A DNA stretch of 10,046 nucleotides from Solirubrobacter sp044865965 (GTDB taxonomy: Bacteria > Actinomycetota > Thermoleophilia > Solirubrobacterales > Solirubrobacteraceae), in assembly GCA_044865965.1 (NCBI GenBank), contig JBIOTP010000345.1, positions 1 through 10,046 of the forward strand. Reading direction: 5' to 3'. The number at the start of each line of letters is the position of its first letter. Position 1 is the stretch's first letter. Position numbers and translations under genes: made by a program. The notes under the pieces were generated by a model, which had not been told where the DNA came from, ran no database searches, and worked only from the letters and a program-made list of their open reading frames with translations. Shown piece by piece: positions 5,896 to 10,046 of this stretch.

Positions 5896-5901
5896 ATTCT
5901 A
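5896..5901 (-). promoter_or_regulatory. Putative -10 element of tRNA-Trp
   Basis: TAGAAT on the minus strand (5 of 6 to TATAAT), 14 nt upstream of the tRNA-Trp 5' end. No good -35 match is seen at 16-18 bp. It lies in the 68-bp gap shared with the divergent tRNA-Leu(UAG). Confidence 0.45.
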
Positions 5902-5909
5902 GGCGGTCA

Positions 5910-5939
5910 TTGAGCCGCCGGCGCGGGTCGCCGTAGGAT
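5910..5939 (+). promoter_or_regulatory. Putative promoter of tRNA-Leu(UAG)
   Basis: TTGAGC (5910-5915) and TAGGAT (5934-5939) are separated by 18 bp, with the -10 ending 10 nt before the tRNA 5' end. Each hexamer matches its consensus at 4 of 6 positions. Confidence 0.5.
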
Positions 5940-5949
5940 GGATCCTCCT

Positions 5950-6031
5950 GCGGGCGTGGTGGAACCGGTAGACACGCCGGCCTTAGGAGCCGGTGCCGCA
6001 AGGCGTGGGGGTTCGAGTCCCTCCGCCCGCA
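5950..6031 (+). tRNA. tRNA-Leu (anticodon UAG)
   Basis: An 82-nt class II tRNA. The acceptor arm is GCGGGCG/CGCCCGC with discriminator A, the anticodon stem CCGGC/GCCGG closes loop CTTAGGA (anticodon TAG), the variable arm is TGCCGCAAGGCGT, and the T-arm is GGGGG-TTCGAGT-CCCTC. The long variable arm and A73 fit leucine. Confidence 0.97.
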
Positions 6032-6149
6032 TCAGCCGACGCCTCCTGGGAATGTGAGCCCCGCCGCGGGATCGCCCGCGCCCGAGGGAACCGTGAACCG
6101 CGCGAGCTGGGGCAGCAAGCAGCGCCCCTAGGCTCGGATTCGGAGGAGC

Positions 6150-6183
6150 CTCACCGCGAGCGGCGCGCGCCGCTCGCGGTGAG
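6150..6183. repeat. 34-bp perfect palindrome upstream of the four-helix membrane protein
   Basis: The left half CTCACCGCGAGCGGCGC is the exact reverse complement of the right half, so all 34 bp are symmetric. Its right edge is 3 nt from the TATCTT -10-like hexamer, and its centre coincides with the expected -35 position. It could be an operator for the membrane-protein gene or a hairpin terminator for tRNA-Leu(UAG), whose 3' end lies 118 nt upstream. No T-run follows, which argues against a classical terminator. Confidence 0.8.
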
Positions 6184-6186
6184 CGC

Positions 6187-6192
6187 TATCTT
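6187..6192 (+). promoter_or_regulatory. Putative -10 element of the four-helix membrane-protein gene
   Basis: TATCTT ends 9 nt before ATG 6202, which predicts a leader of only 2-3 nt. No Shine-Dalgarno is next to the start. The -35 region is taken up by the palindrome at 6150-6183. Confidence 0.45.
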
Positions 6193-6201
6193 CGCGCGAC
6201 C

Positions 6202-6681
6202 ATGGCCGACGCCGAGGTCGTGCTCGAGCATCCGAACCGCCGAAAGGCGGGCTCGAAGCTCACACGCGCGATCGTGATCGTGCTGCTGCTCGCCTCCGCC
6301 GGGCTGGTGACGATCATCACCGTCGGCGGGTGGGCGACGCTCGAGGGCGCGAAGGCGCTCCAGATCGCCTACGTCCTGGCCTACCTCGCGCTCGCGCTGT
6401 TCGTCGCCCGCTGGAGCCGCGGCGTGCTCCCGGTGATCGCCGGGCTCGCGATCGTCCTGCTGATCTTCAGCCTCGTCTCCGCGCCGGCCTGGTTCGACCG
6501 CGACCGCGAGGGCTTCACCGACCCGGGGCTGGACTCCTCCCTGCTCGGGCTGCTGTGCTCGCTGCTGGTCCCGGTCCAGGTGGCGCTGATCCTGTTCGCC
6601 ATGCACGGCTTCCGCCAGCGCTGGAACGTCGAGATCGAGCGCGAGGTCCCGCGCCCCGGCGCCGAGCCGGCGCCCGCCTGA
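6202..6681 (+). CDS. Four-helix integral membrane protein, unknown function
   Basis: A 159-residue protein that I do not recognise by family. Four hydrophobic segments are visible at about residues 20-43 (AIVIVLLLASAGLVTIITVGG), 51-70, 74-95 and 111-136. An even number of helices and a basic N-terminal stretch (NRRKAGSK) suggest both ends are cytoplasmic. The loop between helices 3 and 4 is charged (WFDRDREGFTDPGLDSS) and would lie outside. The C-terminal tail is Pro/Ala-rich. It stands alone between two plus-strand tRNA-Leu genes, so context gives no clue to its role. ATG 6202 is preceded by TATCTT and the 34-bp palindrome, a possible regulatory site. Coding is well supported by codon use and coherent helices. 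Confidence 0.85.
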   Translation: MADAEVVLEHPNRRKAGSKLTRAIVIVLLLASAGLVTIITVGGWATLEGAKALQIAYVLAYLALALFVARWSRGVLPVIAGLAIVLLIFSLVSAPAWFDRDREGFTDPGLDSSLLGLLCSLLVPVQVALILFAMHGFRQRWNVEIEREVPRPGAEPAPA

Positions 6682-6704
6682 TCTGGCGGACGGCGCGGAC
6701 GGCC

Positions 6705-6710
6705 TACCAT
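6705..6710 (+). promoter_or_regulatory. Putative -10 element of tRNA-Leu(CAA)
   Basis: TACCAT ends 11 nt before the tRNA 5' end. No convincing -35 is visible; that region overlaps the stop codon of the upstream membrane-protein gene, so co-transcription is also possible. Confidence 0.4.
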
Positions 6711-6721
6711 TTCAGCCTCCC

Positions 6722-6805
6722 GCCCGGGTGGAGGAATCGGCAGACTCTGGGTTCTCAAAAAGCCCTGCCCTAACGGGCGTGCGGGTTCGAATCCCGCCCC
6801 GGGCA
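6722..6805 (+). tRNA. tRNA-Leu (anticodon CAA)
   Basis: An 84-nt class II tRNA. The acceptor arm is GCCCGGG/CCCGGGC with discriminator A, the anticodon stem GGGTT/AGCCC closes loop CTCAAAA (anticodon CAA), the long variable arm is TGCCCTAACGGGCGT, and the T-arm is GCGGG-TTCGAAT-CCCGC. Its 3' end is only 2 nt from the stop codon of the convergent small membrane-protein gene. Confidence 0.97.
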
Positions 6806-6807
6806 CT

Positions 6808-7053
6808 TCAGAACGGCATCTTCGAGCGCCCGCGGCGCCCGGTGCCGGTGCTTTTCGCCACGGCCTTCTCCGACTGGGTGAACGGCTTGCGGAACCAGCG
6901 GCCGAGACGTCCCGGCGCCTTGCCCGCGCCGCGCGCGCCGGCCTCGAGCGCGTGCTCGGTGCCGTGCTCGGGGCGTCGGGAGAGGCGGGGGAAGAGGAAC
7001 GCCAGGATCAGGAGGAGGACGCAGACGGCGATGATGATGCCTCCTATCAACAT
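6808..7053 (-). CDS. Small single-helix membrane protein (DUF6411-like)
   Basis: An 81-residue protein with one N-terminal membrane helix (residues ~2-22, LIGGIIIAVCVLLLILAFLF), then a basic tail rich in Arg, Lys, Gly and Ser. The pattern of PRLSRRPEHGTEHALEAG, GKAPGRLGRWFRKPF and the terminal KMPF recalls the actinobacterial proteins annotated as DUF6411; this is from memory and moderately sure. The tail is probably cytoplasmic by the positive-inside rule. ATG 7053 has TAGGCC 7 nt upstream (7061-7066), a weak leaderless-type -10, and it lies 30 bp past the stop codon of the phosphatase gene, so it could equally be the third gene of that operon. Function unknown. Confidence 0.8.
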   Translation of the reverse strand: MLIGGIIIAVCVLLLILAFLFPRLSRRPEHGTEHALEAGARGAGKAPGRLGRWFRKPFTQSEKAVAKSTGTGRRGRSKMPF

Positions 7054-7083
7054 TGGCGTCGGCCTACCCGGGCGCGGCGGCGT

Positions 7084-7854
7084 TCACGCGAGCTGCGGCG
7101 CGAGCGCGGCGGCGAGGGCCGGCGGGGCGACGAGGACTCCCGGGCCGGACGGGCCGATCGGGGCGAGCGAGCGGACCTCGAGGCCGGCGCGGGAGCAGAT
7201 CAGCGCGCCGGCGGCCAGGTCCCAGTCGTTCAGGCCGTGCTCGTAGAAGGCGTCGAGGCGCCCGCAGGCGGTCCACGCGAGGTCGATCGCGGCGGAGCCG
7301 AACCGCCGCAGGTCGCGCACCTGGGGCAGGATCCGGGCCGCGACCGCCGCCTGCGCGCGGCGCACCTCGGGGTCGTAGCCGAAGCCGGTGCCGAGCATGG
7401 CGGTCGCGAGGTCCTCGCGCGTGGACGGCTGGACCGGCGCGCCGTCGAGCGTGGCGGTGCCGTCGCGCTCGGCGGAGAAGAGCTCGTCGCGCGGCGGGTC
7501 GTAGACGACGCCGACGAGCGTGCCCGCGCCGTCCTCGCAGGCGATGCTGACCGCCCACTGCGGGATGCCGAACAGGAAGTTGACTGTGCCGTCGAGCGGG
7601 TCGACGACCCAGCGCACACCGCTGGTCCCCGCGCGGTCGCCCCCCTCCTCCCCCAGCACGCCGTCGTCCGGCCGCGCGGCGGCCAGGCGTTCGCGGATCA
7701 GCCGCTCGGCCGCGTGGTCGGCCTCGGAGACGACGTCGGTCGGCGTGCTCTTGACCGCGACGCGGAGCTCGGGCCCGTCGAACGCCCCGCGCAGCAGCGC
7801 ACCGGCCTCGCGCGCCACCGCCTCGGCGAGCGCGCGCAGCTCGCCGGTGGTCAT
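7084..7854 (-). CDS. Inositol monophosphatase-family phosphatase
   Basis: A 256-residue protein of usual family length with all metal-site motifs of the Li-sensitive Mg-dependent phosphatases. These are DVVSEAD (40-46), GEE (68-70), DPLDGTVNF (85-93: Asp85, Asp88, Gly89, Thr90) and WDLAAG (211-216, Asp212). It should hydrolyse a small phosphomonoester such as inositol-1-phosphate, histidinol phosphate, fructose bisphosphate or PAP; sequence alone does not choose between them. No histidine, inositol or sulfate gene is nearby. ATG 7854 overlaps the amidase stop codon as ATGA, so translation is probably coupled to the amidase. The same frame continues upstream inside the amidase gene as a shadow, not an N-terminal extension. 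Confidence 0.95.
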   Translation of the reverse strand: MTTGELRALAEAVAREAGALLRGAFDGPELRVAVKSTPTDVVSEADHAAERLIRERLAAARPDDGVLGEEGGDRAGTSGVRWVVDPLDGTVNFLFGIPQWAVSIACEDGAGTLVGVVYDPPRDELFSAERDGTATLDGAPVQPSTREDLATAMLGTGFGYDPEVRRAQAAVAARILPQVRDLRRFGSAAIDLAWTACGRLDAFYEHGLNDWDLAAGALICSRAGLEVRSLAPIGPSGPGVLVAPPALAAALAPQLA

Positions 7855-9269
7855 GCCGGCACCCGCGGGCGGCCGGCGGCGGCGGGCGTGGGATCGGGCG
7901 GGCGGGCCGCGGGCCAGTCGCGCAGGCGCTCGAGCTGCGCGGAGAGCGCGAGCAGGAGCGGCTCGGAGTCCGGCGGCCCGACGAGCTGAACGGCGAGCGG
8001 GAAGCCGTCGGCCGTGAAGCCGGCCGGCACCGCGGCAGTGGGCTGGCCGGTGTGGTTGAACGGGCCCAGGTAGGGGACGAGGCGGATCATCCCGACCAGC
8101 GTCCACAGCGCCGGGCGGCCCTCGTACTCGCGCACGCGCGGGGGGCGGCGCGTGAAGATCGGCGTGAGCACGACGTCCGCGTCCTCCGCGAAGATGCGGT
8201 TCAGTCGCTCGGCGTCGGCGGCGGCGGCGCGGCCCGCGGCGTCGGCGGCCGCCGACGGGACGAGGGTGCCGATGCGGACGAGGCCGCGCGCGCGGCGCGA
8301 CAGGCGCTCCGGGTGCCCGACCTCGGCGGCCTTGTCGACCACGCCGCGCAGGAAGCGCGCGATCACGCGGCTGCCCATCGTGGTGCCCCAGTCGAAGTCG
8401 CGGTCGGCCACGGCGTGGCCGAGATCGCGTAGCGCGTCGGCGGCGAAGGCGACCGCGCCGAGCTGCTCGTCGTCGGTGGAGACGGCCAGGCCGGGCGGCA
8501 GCCCGGTCGACACCGCGATCCGCAGCCGCCGCGGCGGCGCGCCGACCGCCTCGGTGTACGACGGCCCGGAGTCCTTGACCGCGTCCATGAAGCGCGCCGC
8601 ATCCGCCACGGTGCGCGTGAGCGGCCCCCAGACCGACATCCCACGGAACGGGTCGACGTAGGGAGCGTCCGGGATCCGCCGGCGCTGCGGCTTGAGGCCG
8701 AACAGCCCGCAGCAGCCGGCCGGGATGCGGACCGACCCCGCGCCGTCGGACCCGAGCCCCGCCGACGCCAGCCCGGCCGCGACCGCCGTCGCCGAGCCGC
8801 CGCTGGAGCCGCCGGATGTGCGGCCGAGGTCCCACGGGTTGCGGGTGATCCCGAACGTCGGCGACTCCGTGAACGGCGCGGCCATCAGCTCGGGGACGTG
8901 GGTCTTGCCGACGATCACGGCGCCACCGGCGCGCAGCCGGCGCACGACCTCGGCGTCGGCGGCGGCGGGGCCCTCCCGGACGTCGCAGCCGAACGCGGTC
9001 AGCTCACCGGCCACGTGGCAGTCGTCCTTGATCGCGATCGGGACGCCGAGCAGCGGCCTCCGGTCGCCGGCGCGGCGGCGGGCGTCGGCCTGGTCGGCCT
9101 CCGCGAGCGCCTTCTCGGCGAGCACGACGCGGTAGGCGTTCAGGACCGGATCGAGGCGCGCGATCCGGGCGAGGTAGAGCTCGACGAGCTCACGGGAGGA
9201 GACCTCCCCGCCGGCGATGAGATCGGCGTGACGGGCGAGCCCCGCGAACGCGAGATCGTCGGTGGCCAT
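7851..9269 (-). CDS. Amidase-signature family amidohydrolase
   Basis: A 472-residue enzyme with the complete Ser-cisSer-Lys catalytic triad of the amidase-signature family: Lys81 in GVPIAIKDD, cis-Ser155 in GGSSGGS, and nucleophile Ser179 in DGAGSVRIPAGCCG. The two serines are 24 residues apart, as usual. Members hydrolyse amides, or feed ammonia in GatCAB; no GatB or GatC gene is here and residues past 250 are not GatA-specific to my eye, so a catabolic or detoxifying amidase is likelier. Substrate unknown; cytoplasmic, as no signal peptide is seen. It is the first gene of a unit with the phosphatase (ATGA overlap). ATG 9269 has TAAGGT 9 nt upstream (9279-9284). A divergent gene starts only 20 bp away. 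Confidence 0.95.
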   Translation of the reverse strand: MATDDLAFAGLARHADLIAGGEVSSRELVELYLARIARLDPVLNAYRVVLAEKALAEADQADARRRAGDRRPLLGVPIAIKDDCHVAGELTAFGCDVREGPAAADAEVVRRLRAGGAVIVGKTHVPELMAAPFTESPTFGITRNPWDLGRTSGGSSGGSATAVAAGLASAGLGSDGAGSVRIPAGCCGLFGLKPQRRRIPDAPYVDPFRGMSVWGPLTRTVADAARFMDAVKDSGPSYTEAVGAPPRRLRIAVSTGLPPGLAVSTDDEQLGAVAFAADALRDLGHAVADRDFDWGTTMGSRVIARFLRGVVDKAAEVGHPERLSRRARGLVRIGTLVPSAAADAAGRAAAADAERLNRIFAEDADVVLTPIFTRRPPRVREYEGRPALWTLVGMIRLVPYLGPFNHTGQPTAAVPAGFTADGFPLAVQLVGPPDSEPLLLALSAQLERLRDWPAARPPDPTPAAAGRPRVPA

Positions 9270-9278
9270 GGGCGGCGG

Positions 9279-9284
9279 ACCTTA
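9279..9284 (-). promoter_or_regulatory. Putative -10 element of the amidase-phosphatase unit
   Basis: TAAGGT on the minus strand ends 9 nt before ATG 9269 and predicts a leader of only 2-3 nt. Its -35 would lie inside the 5' coding region of the divergent gene. No clear match is seen there. Confidence 0.4.
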
Positions 9285-9289
9285 CTGGC

Positions 9290-10046
9290 ATGCTGGCCCG
9301 CGTGAGCGTCGTGCGGCAGGTCGCCAGGGCGGTCGGGGCGGAGCCGCGGCCGCCGTGCTCGGACGCCGAGCGCTACGCGGCGGAGCGGATCGCCGCCTGG
9401 CTGCGGGCGCGCGGGGACGCCGCGGAGGTCCGGACTCGCCGCACGCGGCCCCAGGCGCTCGCGGCGGTCGGCATCGGGGCCGCGCTCGCCGCCGCCGGCA
9501 GCCTCGTCGCGGTGGCGGCGCCGGTGGCGGGGCTCGCGGGCGCCGCGGCCGGCACGCTCGTCCTCGCGCTGGAGGCGGCCGGCGTCACGAACCCGGTCCG
9601 GCTGCTGTTCCCACGGCGGACCACCCACGACGTGATCGTCCCGGTGGCGGGCGAGGCGCGCGAGACGAGCGGGCACGACGCGCTCGGCCGCGCCGCCGGC
9701 GACGGCCGCGAGCGGCTGATCGTCTGCGCGCGTTATCACTCGCCGCGGCGCGGGCTGGCGTTCGGCGACCGGGCGCGGCGGGCGGGGGCCCGGCTGCGGC
9801 GCCCGTGGCTGCCGGGCGCCGGCGCGTGGCTGGTGCTCGCGGGGATGGCGGCCGCGGCGGCGGCCGGCACACGCGTGGCAGGCGCCGGCGCGGTGTGGCT
9901 GGGCGCCGCCCAACTCGTTCCCACGCTGGCGCTGCTCGTCGCCGCCGCGGCGATCCTCGACGCCGGCCTGGCGGGCTGGGCGACGCCCGAGCGCGCGACG
10001 GCCGCGGTCGCGGTGGCGGTCGCCGTCCACGACGAGCTCGCCTCCC
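9290..10046 (+). CDS. Membrane protein resembling M28-type peptidases, N-terminal part (runs off window)
   Basis: An uninterrupted frame of 252 codons that leaves the window without a stop, so the gene is incomplete. The start (SDAERYAAERIAAWLRARGDAAEVRTRRTRP, ~24-54) looks like the N-terminal helix and strand of M28-type metallopeptidases. Hydrophobic segments follow at ~56-75, 78-97, 178-194 and 200-226. LIVCARYHSPRRGLAFGD (143-160) sits where M28 enzymes have a strand ending in AHYDS; here the Asp is replaced by His-Ser, so the active site may be altered. ERATAAVAVAVAVHDELAS at the edge resembles the helix after the metal-binding loop. Start ATG 9290; GTG 9302, 7 nt after CATGCT, is an alternative. 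It diverges from the amidase. Gene well supported by codon use; family call tentative. Confidence 0.72.
   Translation, partial: MLARVSVVRQVARAVGAEPRPPCSDAERYAAERIAAWLRARGDAAEVRTRRTRPQALAAVGIGAALAAAGSLVAVAAPVAGLAGAAAGTLVLALEAAGVTNPVRLLFPRRTTHDVIVPVAGEARETSGHDALGRAAGDGRERLIVCARYHSPRRGLAFGDRARRAGARLRRPWLPGAGAWLVLAGMAAAAAAGTRVAGAGAVWLGAAQLVPTLALLVAAAAILDAGLAGWATPERATAAVAVAVAVHDELAS

Noticed and set aside
5993..6277. Small plus-strand frame beginning MPQGVGVRVPPPASADAS
   Set aside because: The first residues are the 3' half of tRNA-Leu(UAG) read as protein.
6952..7989. 345-residue plus-strand frame across the phosphatase and amidase genes
   Set aside because: Arg/Ala/Gly/Glu-rich shadow spanning gene boundaries on the other strand.
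7855..8835. Upstream extension of the phosphatase frame into a 583-residue protein
   Set aside because: The added N-terminal half is low-complexity and lies inside the amidase gene in another frame; family length and the ATGA overlap fix the start at 7854.
9140..10030. 296-residue minus-strand frame at the right end
   Set aside because: It overlaps the amidase start in another frame and lies opposite a hydrophobic, domain-like plus-strand frame; its own composition is Arg/His/Gly-rich.

Overview
This is a GC-rich window with short intergenic gaps, strong G/C preference at third codon positions, and tRNA genes that lack an encoded CCA end. GC-rich Actinomycetota fits best. The mix of an FHA-winged-helix protein, a membrane Ser/Thr kinase with a propeller sensor and an M28-like membrane protein recalls Solirubrobacterales/Thermoleophilia. 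That placement is inference, because the window has no rRNA or marker gene.

Layout. (1) Positions 32-1245, all on the minus strand: tRNA-Gly(UCC), tRNA-Pro(GGG) and a SorC-type sugar-responsive regulator. (2) 1378-4343: a possible 45-residue small protein, then an FHA-winged-helix protein on plus. The latter converges on a minus-strand membrane Ser/Thr kinase with an extracytoplasmic beta-propeller, and their 3' ends overlap by 20 bp. (3) 4435-5770: a plus-strand ArsR-type regulator fused to an SRPBCC (AHSA1-like) domain, converging on a minus-strand stand-alone SRPBCC protein, with a 74-bp overlap at the 3' ends. The same inverted repeat, GCAGCC-N4-GGCTGC, occurs once in the regulator promoter and twice in the SRPBCC promoter. 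Two copies lie between the -35 and -10 elements and one covers the predicted transcription start, so this looks like a complete self-regulated circuit. (4) 5779-6805: tRNA-Trp(CCA) on minus with a terminator, tRNA-Leu(UAG) on plus, a 34-bp perfect palindrome, a four-helix membrane protein and tRNA-Leu(CAA). (5) 6808-9269, minus strand: an amidase-signature enzyme and an inositol-monophosphatase-family phosphatase overlapping by ATGA, followed by a small single-helix membrane protein. (6) 9290 to the right edge, plus strand: the start of a membrane protein resembling M28-type peptidases, divergent from the amidase with only 20 bp between start codons.

Most protein genes have no Shine-Dalgarno sequence. 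Several instead have a -10-like hexamer 6-9 nt upstream of the start codon, which suggests leaderless or nearly leaderless mRNAs. The exception is the SRPBCC gene, which has a good -35/-10 pair, an operator-containing leader and a Shine-Dalgarno sequence.

No gene-free stretch exceeds 300 bases. The longest, 1516-1693 and 6032-6201, hold only a putative -10 for the FHA gene and, respectively, the palindrome plus a -10 for the membrane protein. I saw no IS element, CRISPR array, phage gene or obvious foreign DNA.
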